From the NCBI GenBank assembly GCA_022592435.1, contig JABYQS010000586.1:1-17716 (forward strand): a stretch of DNA of 17,716 bases, read 5' to 3'. The translations under genes and the position numbers were made by a program. Shown here one piece after another: positions 9,320 to 17,716 of the stretch. Every line of letters starts with the position of its first letter. Positions within the stretch are counted from its first letter, which is position 1. This stretch comes from Cerioporus squamosus. Taxonomy: Eukaryota > Basidiomycota > Agaricomycetes > Polyporales > Polyporaceae. The notes beneath the pieces were generated by a model. It searched no databases. It saw only the letters and a list, made by a program, of their open reading frames with translations, and was not told where the DNA came from.

Positions 9320-9416
9320 TACTACGGCCCTTGCGTCATCATTGTATGCACGACTAAGTACGTCCGAGTCGGCGTCGCTGTATCGAACTCATCCGCTGAA
9401 CTACCCACCAGACGTC

Positions 9417-10192
9417 ATGGGACGGCGACCGAAGTACAACTCCGACGCCGACAGAAAGGCCGCCAGGCGTCAACAGAAAGCCCGCTATGCGAAGTCCGAG
9501 CGGTGAGTCTTCGCCATGTAAACACCAAGTCATGATTTCACTTATCATCCGCCTTTAGCGGCCAAGCACGCAAGGCGGCTGCCCGAGTTCGCCGGGCGCA
9601 GGCTGTTATCCCCCCAACTATCACTTTGGGGGAAATCAGGCTGTCCGACGCCCTGCGGGAATATGCAATGCGGCCGTTCGTCATGTCCTTCGCGTTCTGT
9701 GACCGAACGGGTCCAGCCCTCGGCCTCCACACCCACCCTTTCACCTTTCGTATGCCCGAAGTGCGCTCCTTAGAATCACTCGAGCGCCGGGGAGGGAATC
9801 TTCCACTGCTAGTGAAGCTTGAGACACTTCAGTTCTCCTGGGCAACACAGGAGGCGTCGCGGCGAAAGCGGGAGTGGTTCGGTAAGTCGGACGAGGAGAT
9901 TGCGAACCTCGGAGTGCGTGAGCTACATGCCCGCAACCGTGCGTGGACCCAGATGGCAGGGCGCACCGTTCGACCTGGCTTAGAAGCTGGCATATTGGAC
10001 ATCGCGATGCGCTGGGGAGCCAGGCTCACGGTGATGCTAGCGGACGAGATTGTGATTAGGCGCCAAGGGAGGGAGGCTTGGGAACACGCCAGCGAGCGGG
10101 GGGAGTTGCCATTGCAGAAGCTGAGCCGGGAGAACAAAGAGAGGATAGAGGCACTACCTGCCGATGACGAGGACTCGAGTGACGATGAATAG
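9417..10192 (+). CDS. Basic-region protein of unknown function, 239 aa
   Basis: Two exons (9417-9502 and 9559-10192) join in frame across a 56-bp GT-AG intron with donor GTGAGT. The start MGRRPKYNSDADRKAARRQQ is followed across the splice by RYAKSERGQARKAAARVRRA, giving about 45 residues dense in Arg/Lys/Ala that resemble the DNA-contact half of a bZIP protein. I see no leucine heptad zipper after it. The middle (about 60-200) is mixed globular sequence with FVMSFAFCDRTGPALGLHTH and a charged region. The end is acidic (ADDEDSSDDE). N-termini of the form MGRxxxYxxxxxR recur in many agaricomycete hypothetical proteins, often in transposon-rich DNA; this is from memory. DNA binding is inferred from charge only. 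It starts 97 bp after the end of the preceding gene, on the same strand. Confidence 0.8.
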
Positions 10193-11439
10193 ACTATCCC
10201 TACGTATTTCTGTCCAAACGGGGCGCAAGTTAGTCGATCAGAACCCACAAGCCTAGGGCGCCTGAAGAACTCTCGACATACCGTTGGTACCTCGTCATAC
10301 ATGCGCCTGCGGAGATGCATAACGCAGCCCTCGTGCGTGAAGAATAAATGAGAAGTCCTGTAAATCTCGGTAGTCTTTTACTATCGAACGGGATGGCCAG
10401 CTTGCTTATATCCATCTGGCAGCACACAACGTAAGTCAATCTTACCAGGAGCAAGGTGCGACTCATAGATGGATCTTGGACATACCATAAGTTTAAAGCT
10501 GTTGTGACTACGAGAACACTAACTCTTGACAATCATGGGCCATGTTACAATGTACCACGCAGGTCAGGAACGTCGCTCGCCGGGAGGATGGAACTTGATG
10601 GCCGGATGTAACGTATATGCAAGACTCTACTTGGACTCTACGTCCGGAAACCGTACCTGCAAGATGTCGGCAGGAGAGGCCGGTCCCCGAGCCCATGCAC
10701 ACCTCACAGAGGGGCCCTGACGTGTACGCATGAGGCTCCGTAACATATTAATGGCGAGGAGCCTCGGGAACACACCTGAATTCATATGTCGTCTTCGGAA
10801 GTATATGTCGAACTTTGCGGGCGCGTATGGCGGGACAGAAATCCGATGTGTTGATTGGGTAGCAACCTTGCCAAGCGCCCTGTGCCGAATCCATTCAGCG
10901 TCGAAAGCAACACTGTTCTTTAGATGTCTCGCCCACCTGCGCTTACGAAAGCTCTCAGATACGAGGTACCTAGCTGAGTGAGTGGTTACAAATGCCGTAG
11001 TAAGGTTCGATTTTGAGACCTGCTTCCTCTTGAAGTTCCTGAAAGTGGACTTGCCATATAAGTCCAGAGATAAGCCTTATCAGGCAAAGATTAGATTGCC
11101 AGTGAGTCCCCGTGATTTGTTTAACCCAGCACCGCAGACTCCAGAGCGCTCAAATTCCCAGCGTGCCGACTTGCCCTCACCCCATATACCAGCATGCGAC
11201 GCGAAGGTAAGCACTAAAGAGTTCCCTTTTCCTTTGAACGCCATGTTGCATCCTCTGTCCTTGGGTCGGAGGTCCGCCGCTGGGTCAACCTATGGCCCTA
11301 CGGTACGGACTGAAGACCCGAGGCCAAGAGACCTGCGTGGTCTGTATTCGCTGGCACAACCATCCGCTGATCATCGACCATTCCACCGTGTAGAACGCCA
11401 AGGCGGCAATGAGGACTTCGAGGTGAGCATATCACTTGC
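10193..11439. other. Intergenic stretch, no recognised gene
   Basis: The sequence is visibly less GC-rich than its neighbours, at least to about 11100. Open frames at 10730-10981 and 10982-11443 (plus) show no family resemblance, and no convincing splice sites connect them to the gene at 11512. It presumably includes the 3' region of the basic-region gene and the upstream region of the dioxygenase gene. A transposon terminus could lie here, but I found no inverted match to 17444-17716. Confidence 0.45.
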
Positions 11440-11462
11440 GTAACCTCTTCTCTTCTCCTACG
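11440..11462 (+). promoter_or_regulatory. CT-rich tract before the dioxygenase start
   Basis: A pyrimidine-rich run (CCTCTTCTCTTCTCCTAC) ends about 50 bases before the chosen ATG at 11512. Such tracts commonly mark transcription start regions of fungal genes. No TATA element is evident upstream of it. Confidence 0.4.
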
Positions 11463-11511
11463 CATCTGCCATGCACCTCGACGTACCTACCCCACTCGCT
11501 ATCGCTCGTAC

Positions 11512-13352
11512 ATGCCCCGGGACGCGTCCGAGACGCCCTCCTGGCTTTGGGACGACCTCGACGCGTTCTACAACGCGTTTGACGCGTTCTACGACGCGTC
11601 CGACGCGTTCTACGACGCGTCTTATTCGGCTCCATTTGCATGTGTGCCCCATGCGCCTGCCTCGTCCCGCAACCCTTCTCCCGTGTCCTAACACGCGCCT
11701 TCCTTGTCAGGAGTCTTCCAAACCTCCTTCGACACCTGTGGCCGTCGTGCCCACTCCCCTCGAAGCCGAAGGCATGGTCCAGGACACCCTCAAGGCGCAC
11801 TTCGCAAACCCAACCCTCTTCTTCGACGAATGGGAGCTGGAGCCACTCACGCCGCTCCCTTCCCCTTTCCAATCGCCTATCATTACCCCATGCAGCCTCC
11901 CATCTGTACCCAATTTCCTGCCGCTCGAATCGACCCCGTCCATGCCTGCCATCTGTCCAGAGCGCGCGATGCCATCCCCGGCACCTCCCCCGACGTCAAT
12001 CTCTCGCGCCACGCCGCTCGGTCCCCATCCAGGGCGCACGCGTGCGCAGGAAGGGAAGAGAGCTCGCCGTCTGAAGGCAAGGAAAGCCGCGGCCTCTCCA
12101 TTCGATCGGAAAGTGAAGTCGTCCACAAGCACTCGTGTGGCAGGCACTGGTATGTTGAAGAATTCCGCCGTGGCCGAAGGTCTCCCTATTGCCAGAGGAG
12201 CATACGTTGGGATTAGGCAGGCGCATGGAGACCCAGTGTTCTGGACGCTTGATCGGCTGAGGGAGGAAGGGTTTCACATCCAGCAGTGGGACGGGCGGTG
12301 CGTGGTCCTTGCGTTTCTCCTGGCAAGTCCGCGTTTAACGCCCTGCGTAGTATGCGCTTCGTGATCGTCGACAAGAATGGGCGGATCATCGCACTGTTCG
12401 CGGGTCGGCCCGACGACGTGCAGGACTGGGATGAAGTCGCGGACCGCGCCACAACAGCCATGGAGGAAGCTCGCGCCCAATGCAAGTTCACCCAGTCCCA
12501 GATGGAGCATGCTCGGGGGGACTTCCCAACGCTCGGATGCGGCTCCTCCTTCGGCGGAGGCTCAATGGTACGCACCTTCCTCCCATCTGCCCATCATACC
12601 CCGCCTCAAAGATACCCAGGCCCCCGGAGTCATCAGCAACACGAAGTGCAATGCGAAGGTTCTCGCGGCCCTCTGTCACAATCCGGACATCCGGCGGATT
12701 GCGGGGTTCGGTAGCCGTGAGTGCTCTTCGTCTATCTCAGGCTCTCGGCCCGTCTCATGACGGGGCAGACATGCTTGCGTCGTATGCGCCTCGGGTCCAC
12801 TTGAAGATGCAGCGAAGGCTGCGGCTCCTTTACGAGCGACACCCGGCTCTGCAGCTGAACTTCAGCAACAGCATCTATCCGGCGGCCGCCTTCAACTTCG
12901 GGCCAAATGCTGTATGTTGCGAGCACACCGACTACGCCAATGACCCCGTCAACTGGTGCCATGTCGCCGCCCTGGGCCGTTTCGACCCACAGCAGGGTGG
13001 ACATATCATTTTGTTCAACCTGCGCTTGGTCGTCGAGTTCCCCCCCGGTGCTAGCGTCTTGATGCCATCCGCAATCGTCCCACATGCGAATGTCCCCATC
13101 CAGGAGGGCGAGGTTCGGCTCTCTTTCACGCAGTACTGCCCCGGGGGCCTCCTTCGTTGGGTCGACGCCGGCTTCCAAACGCTGAAGACTCTTCGCCAAT
13201 CGGACACCGCTGCGCAAGCCGACTTTGACGCCCATCTCGAACAGCGCACATCGTCAGCCGTTCACTACTTCTCCCGGTACGATCAGCTGCTGGCAGATCT
13301 TGAGGAGGCAAACAAACCCGAGGTGTACTTCCCCGACCTTCCAGGCCTGTGA
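11512..13352 (+). CDS. TET/JBP-family 2OG-Fe(II) dioxygenase, 538 aa
   Basis: Five exons join in frame: 11512-11643, 11711-12297, 12351-12567, 12620-12716 and 12769-13352. The four introns are 52-67 bp, and the best donor (GTGAGT) is at 12717. The family oxidises modified pyrimidines in DNA (5-methylcytosine to hydroxymethylcytosine and beyond) using Fe(II) and 2-oxoglutarate, in the nucleus. The double-stranded beta-helix core shows the iron ligands in EHTDYAN (H397, D399) and PHANVPI (H450), and the 2-oxoglutarate-binding arginine in EVRLSFTQY (R461). Upstream are family blocks GRIIALFAGRPDDVQDWDEV, RGDFPTLGCGSSFGGG, NPDIRRIAGFGS and NSIYPAAAFNFGPN. Residues 1-230 are low-complexity, with a DAFYDAS heptad repeat and an RRLKARK basic patch. 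No stop or frameshift interrupts the model. A KDZ transposase gene follows 227 bp downstream on the same strand. The first exon is the least certain part: the donor GTGCCC at 11644 is weak. Confidence 0.88.
11560..11622 (+). repeat. Three 21-bp units with ACGCGT motifs in exon 1
   Basis: Three tandem 21-bp units encode DAFYNAF, DAFYDAS and DAFYDAS near the N-terminus of the dioxygenase. The hexamer ACGCGT occurs at 11522, 11561, 11573, 11582, 11594, 11603 and 11615, seven times in about 100 bp. ACGCGT is the core of the fungal MluI cell-cycle box bound by MBF-type factors. Confidence 0.85.
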
Positions 13353-13579
13353 AGCGCGTTGTGCTCCCCCTCGGCAGCTATCGGGGGCGGTATGTTCCTC
13401 GGTAGTTGACGTCGACTAGAGCATGCAAGGGCCGGAGAGTTTCCGTAGACCCATTGTCTTATAAGCTCGCGCCCCGCCCCGCTTCATTTGCATTCCCTTC
13501 TCCGCCTCCTACCCCTCCTTAACGACGTCCTCACCACCCACCTGGTTTACCTCGCCGTCTACCTCTCGTTTCCAATCCC
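13353..13579 (+). promoter_or_regulatory. Transposase promoter with TATA-like box
   Basis: This 227-bp gap separates the dioxygenase stop from the transposase start. It contains CCATTG at 13451 (CAATGG on the other strand, a CCAAT-box-like pattern) and TTATAAG at 13459-13465, about 115 bases before the ATG. A CT-rich stretch runs from about 13491 to 13560. The order of these elements fits a fungal core promoter, so the transposase probably has its own transcript. Confidence 0.5.
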
Positions 13580-16500
13580 ATGTCCTTCTCTACGCGATCC
13601 AAGAAGGCCAAGAAGGGCCGCCAGCAAGGCGGTTTCTACGAGCCGCCCACAGCATCCTCCCAGATTCTGTCCTTATCTGCCGACGGCCGTCGCTTGCACG
13701 TGCAGAGCGATGTCATCCGAGAGCGCGTCGTCCCGCTCACGGATGATAGTACTTCTGCGCCCCCGCAGCTACCCGGCGCAGCTGGCGACGGGTTTGATGA
13801 CGCCGCATACTCATCCCTCGAGCTCATGCCAGGCGCGGAGGCCATCCAGGGAGTCCAAGGCATCGCGGTCGTAGCTAAGCCGCGTGCCAAACGCTACCCA
13901 GCATCAGTAAGTGTTGCGCCGCGCGTCACAACGTTGCTCGTCGCATTCATATTATTACTACCCTCAGGACGAGCCGCTTCGGGCGTGGATCCCCTTCCGC
14001 GACCAGTACCTCGACGCGGTTCTCCGTCATGAGGGTCGCGGCTGGGCGCGGACTGCGACAGCCTGTGTGCGGTGTGAGCAACACGCGCCCGCTTTCAGAT
14101 GCAAGGAGTGCGTGGGAGGAGACATGCTCTGCCAAGAATGTCTCGTCGACACTCACGCACATCTCCCCCTGCACCGTGTTCAGGTAAGGTTCGCTGGCAT
14201 CGCGCTTCAGAGCATATTACTGACGATGCCCCGCGTCAGAAGTGGGAGGGGACCTTCTTCAAGAAGGTCGCCTTACGTGACCTTGGGCTCTTCCTCCGAC
14301 CAGCTCATCTCGACGGCAGCAAGTGCCTCACCTGTCGACCTGGGCCTGAAGGTCTCACGTCGGTTACAGTCATCCACGTCAATGGACTCCACACCGTCGA
14401 CATTCAATTTTGCTCTTGCGTCCCGGATGAAAGGCGGTCGCTCTTTCTTCGGTTGGCTTGGTGGCCAGCCACTGCTTTGGACCCACGAACGTGCGCAACG
14501 TTCGTGGTTCTCCGGCAGTTCCATTTACTTAACCTCCAAGGCAAGCTGACTATCTACGACTTTTACAAATCCCTCGAAATTGCGACAGACAACTCTGGGT
14601 TGGAGAATATCCCGGTAAGTACGCCCACACGCTGATCCTGGTACATGATCTCATCAAACTTTCCATAGGACCGCGCGCAAGCCATGACCATCATGGTGCG
14701 ACAATGGCGGCACATTCTCCTAGCGAAGCGGGCGGGGCGAGGTCACGACTCTAGCGGCATCAGTGGCACGCAGCAGGGCGGACTCGCCTTGCCTTGTCGC
14801 GCGTGTCCCCGCCCCGGCGTGAATCTCCCCGCTAATTGGGAGAACGCACCCGCAGAGGACGCGTAAGTGTCTATATCACCTATGCGCCCCGCCCGATCTA
14901 ACACAATTATCGAGCAGCTGGCTGTATCAACTCATGATCTCTCAAGATGCGAACTTCCGCCTCAAGAACAGGCTTCGCACCGGGAGCCATGAAGATCCCT
15001 GGCTCGGACCTGGCCTGGCGTACTGCGTCGATGAAGTCCCATATGGGGAATACATCGCGTTGTTCGCCACCCAAGAAGACGTGAGTTAACGCATGCTTGC
15101 GAACCCATAGTATCCTACTCACCATTCGCAGATTCGAACTTGCTCGGGTTTCGCTGCGCTCCTGAACGCGCTCACGCGCAACGCAAAAGGGCTCCGTTCC
15201 ACAGGCATCATAGCCGTCAGCTGTCGGCATGAGCTGTTCCTTGGGAAAGGCATGGGTGATATGCAAAAGGGAGAGCGGTACGTACGTCGTCGACACCTAA
15301 CGCTCTCATGCTGACAGCGCGGTAGTTGGGCAAACATAGACTACCTTGTCGCGTCCGCCGTCAAGGGCAGCGGCGTGCACCGCATCATCGACTCCTATGA
15401 TGTTGGCTGCGAGCACGAAAAAGGCTTTTTCGTCCGCGCCGCTGAGTTCCCTGACCACATCAAGCTCGACCTTCCGTCCGACGCGTGGGTCTTCCTGGTA
15501 CCGAAGTTCCACGTTAGTGCACACAAGGCCGAATGCCAAGCGGTCTATTCACCGAACTACACTCGTTACGCCGCACGGTTCGATGGAGAGCACGTCGAGC
15601 GACTTTGGTCGGTTCTTAACCCAGCTGCTGGTAGCACACGTGAGATGGGTCCTGGCTCTCGCAAGGAGACTTTGGACGACCTCTGCAGTTTCAATAACTG
15701 GAGGAAAATTGTCAGTATGGGTGCGTCCTCTTTGGTTGAACTCTGCTCGTGTACCATGCTCACGTGGACTGTCGACGTTGATAGGTCCGCAATTCTTGAA
15801 GCTCATGGTTGAGGCGCTCCCTGAAGCTGCCAGCCACAAGAAGGAGTTCGACGCCTTTGATGCAAAACTGCGCAGAGAGCGGCCGGAGGAGGTCCAGAAG
15901 TGGGAGGAGATGGTACACACGTGGGAGGGCGACCGGCGAAACCACCCAAGCCCGTTCACGATCCCCAAGAAGAGTATGTACGTTTCACATCTCAGCATCG
16001 AGACCTGTCTGATCTATTGCTAGCTGTAACCCGCGCAGATGTACGCCTCCGACTACTTGAGGAGGAGAGCCATCAGTTGGTGAACAACCAGGCGGCGAAT
16101 CTTGCCGCAGGACCGAGCGCGTTCATTGTGCTTGGATTGGAGGTCCTCGCCGCTCAGTGAGTATATCGTTTCCGATCGCTGAACGTCAGCCACATTCCTG
16201 ACGAATCCATGCAGAAGGAACATTGCGCTGCAGCGTAAAGAAGCGGAAGATTCTGACAGTTCGATGCTGAAGATCAAAGTGCAGAAGCGCATCGCTGCTC
16301 TCCTTGGGAAGGTTCGCAAATTCCGGCAGCTTCAAGCTGTATACATGCCGGGACTTGCCCCGCCTTCCACCTCCGCGTCCATGGCACCAAAGGCACTCAC
16401 AGCCCTCGACGTGGACAGCTTCTCCGTCATTCTCCCCTCCAATGTAGCCCCCGAGAATCGCGAGAAGGTTTGTGTTGACAACCTGCCTCAGATTGAAGAC

Positions 16501-17095
16501 GAACTACAATACGCCGATGCCTCTGATGCTCTGGAGGACCTTCGACACTCCCTTCGAATGCGTACGTGCTACAACCAAGACAAGATTGCGAACGTGACTG
16601 GTCAGGTTCCAAACACCAAGGCACGCTCTTTACAGAGCTCTGTAGACGTGTCAGTCAAGAACGCGGCTCACCGCTATCGCGGGGCGCGTGAGGCGATTGA
16701 GCGACTCCGCGGGCCGGGCCCATGGCAGGAGGTCTTCCGTCCGTTACTCGACAGTGACCTCGTTGGTCTCAACGAGCGGGCTCTCACCCGGGAGGAGACT
16801 GCGGAGCGCGACCGTGTCCGCGCCTTAGGAGAGGATACAGACGACGCCGCAGGCGTGCCCCTTCCTGGGAGTGTTTACGTCGGGGAGGGCCGCCGGACTC
16901 TGTCTTGGATCTGGTACAGCGGCGAATCTGGAGCCACAGAGGGTGGTGACGACTTTGGGCTCAAAGATGGTATGTTCGTGCCGCTATCATCATTGCGTTT
17001 ACTAATCTGCCATTTCTTGTGCAGCACTCCGCGTCGAGTGGGCAAAGCCCGAGCTCGCGCTGCTCTTGGCACGAGCAGGTTCGTTTGTTGTATGA
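13580..17095 (+). CDS. KDZ transposase with CxC2-type cysteine cluster, 987 aa to first stop
   Basis: Eleven exons join in frame: 13580-13906, 13968-14183, 14240-14614, 14669-14862, 14918-15080, 15132-15277, 15326-15720, 15785-15973, 16024-16156, 16215-16969 and 17025-17095. All ten introns are GT-AG, 48-64 bp. Residues 142-174 form a cysteine/histidine cluster (C142, C145, C154, C157, C164, C167, H172, H174), the CxC2-type zinc module attached to KDZ transposases. Family blocks follow: LDPRTCATFVVLRQFHLLNL, KLTIYDFYKSLEIATDNSGL and AGRGHDSSGI. The RNase H-like core carries D381 (QDANFRLKNR), D499 (SYDVGCEH) and E562/E565 (FDGEHVERLWS), after MGDMQKGERWANIDYL. An alpha-helical, charged region and RTLSWIWYSG follow. 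The protein should cut and rejoin element ends in the nucleus. The stop at 17093-17095 comes just after ALRVEWAK, where family members continue, so the C-terminus is truncated by frameshift. Confidence 0.92.
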
Positions 17096-17443
17096 AGAGA
17101 TGCGACGGGTGATCGAGGCTACCGCCACCAAGCACGTTGGTGGAACCTCGTCCGCTCTGCACGGCAGAGTCAAGTCTCCCTCACAATACCCATCGACGAG
17201 GAGCTCGCCGAAGCCATAAGTGCCTACGCAGATGAACACATGGAGATGGAGACATTGATGGCCAATGCCTTCGAGGCCAAATGGGCGTCATCCGCATCAA
17301 GGCATACGAGTACCTCAGCCCATGGGGTCGGCGGGCGGCGCGGGTGGAGATGATCTGCCAGGGCAAGAGAGTATCTCGGTGGTATACAGGTGGAAATCGA
17401 CGTGGTTTCAGAAGGTCGAGAGCGGCAGCGAGGATGACGACTA
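17096..17443 (+). pseudogene. Out-of-frame remnant of the transposase C-terminus
   Basis: The usual KDZ C-terminal sequence continues here, but in shifting frames. EQVRLLYEEMRRVIEATATK reads in one plus frame (about 17073-17133). RWWNLVRSARQ and then LAEAISAYADEH to FEAKWASS read in another (about 17135-17290, closed by TGA at 17351-17353). A third frame from there ends in the acidic ESGSEDDD before TAG at 17441-17443. The breaks are separated by only a few bases to a few tens of bases, too close for introns. They are either true indels that truncate the transposase or errors in the assembly. Confidence 0.75.
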
Positions 17444-17716
17444 GTGAGTAACTGTCACTTGGCTTCAACTGGTGCTCACCAACCTACCCATGTCGCTGCA
17501 AGTTTACCGTCGACCCCTCTGCCCGCCTCCTACGGCCTCCTACCGCCTCCACATCCTATCTGTTCATGTTGGCATTGTCCACCCCTCCTCCCTGCCGTGT
17601 CACTTCCCCGGACATCGAACATATCACTACACTAGATACTCTGCTGTGACCTCTGTACGATCCCGGTGTATCACGCATGTCCCAAGCCTCGTAAATGAAC
17701 AATTGGTTTCCGATAA
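17444..17716 (+). other. 3' flank of the transposase gene, no gene seen
   Basis: This is pyrimidine-rich sequence (CTCCTACGGCCTCCTACC-type, about 17515-17600) followed by more AT-balanced sequence to the window edge. I see no open frame of interest, no terminal inverted repeat matching upstream sequence and no RNA gene. Confidence 0.4.

Larger units (their letters stand above)
11512..17443 (+). mobile_element. KDZ transposon coding unit with TET/JBP gene; ends not found
   Basis: The dioxygenase and transposase genes lie in tandem on one strand, 227 bp apart. Association of TET/JBP genes with KDZ (Kyakuja-Dileera-Zisupton) transposases is established for basidiomycete genomes, which supports treating the pair as one mobile unit. 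The span given is only the coding extent. I could not find terminal inverted repeats or target-site duplications; the right end may lie beyond the window and the left end somewhere in 10193-11511 or further left. Confidence 0.55.

Noticed and set aside
10982..11443. A 153-residue open frame upstream of the dioxygenase gene, ending near a GTGAGC donor-like site
   Set aside because: No family similarity, and no acceptor at a reasonable distance joins it in frame to the dioxygenase exon at 11512.
11471..11710. An upstream ATG at 11471 giving a continuous frame into dioxygenase exon 2
   Set aside because: It yields a Thr/Arg/Ser-rich stretch over the 21-bp repeat with no family likeness. The ATG at 11512 gives an acidic DAFYDAS peptide and joins exon 2 in phase after splicing, although the donor is weak, so this remains the less certain part of the model.
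10193..17716. Terminal inverted repeats or target-site duplication for the KDZ element
   Set aside because: Looked for by eye between 10193-11511 and 17444-17716; nothing longer than chance matches was seen. A computed self-comparison with extended flanks would decide this.

Overview
The window reads as nuclear DNA of a basidiomycete fungus, most likely an agaricomycete. It is GC-rich. Its genes are split by many short GT-AG introns, nearly all 48-69 bp, and it carries a KDZ-family transposase next to a fungal TET/JBP-type dioxygenase, a pairing characteristic of that group. Everything here looks like accessory, transposon-shaped sequence; no intact housekeeping gene is present.

Layout. (1) 1-530: a 24-bp minisatellite followed by a G-run-rich repeat. 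(2) About 533-2670: a non-autonomous, Pack-type element with inverted arms of roughly 100 bp (about 79% identical by hand count). It encloses broken, intron-containing pieces of two unrelated housekeeping genes, SEC61 alpha and cytosolic HSP70, fused head to tail on the minus strand. (3) 2685-4557: degenerate GC-rich minisatellites and sequence without a supportable gene. (4) 4558-7332, minus strand: a six-exon gene for an 829-residue protein of a repeated, uncharacterised agaricomycete-type family with Trp-rich motifs, a long Pro/Ser/Thr linker and a basic tail. (5) 7751-9319, plus: a tentative six-exon gene (427 residues) of unknown function with one GC-AG intron. (6) 9417-10192, plus: a two-exon gene (239 residues) with a bZIP-like basic N-terminus and an acidic C-terminus. 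(7) 10193-11511: an intergenic stretch with no recognised gene. (8) 11512-13352, plus: a five-exon, apparently intact TET/JBP-family 2-oxoglutarate/Fe(II) dioxygenase (538 residues). (9) 13580-17095, plus: an eleven-exon KDZ transposase (987 residues to the first stop) with a CxC2-type cysteine cluster and the full acidic catalytic set. Its C-terminal homology continues to about 17443 through several frameshifts.

How the parts may work together. KDZ transposases move DNA by cut-and-paste. TET/JBP enzymes oxidise 5-methylcytosine or thymine-type bases, and in basidiomycetes they are known to be expanded together with KDZ elements. The simplest reading is that 11512-17443 is one mobile unit whose dioxygenase may relieve or remodel methylation silencing of the element. 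The three unknown genes upstream could be further cargo, neighbouring elements or host accessory genes; no termini were found to decide this. Gene models were assembled by hand from splice consensus, phase continuity and remembered family similarity, with no database search.
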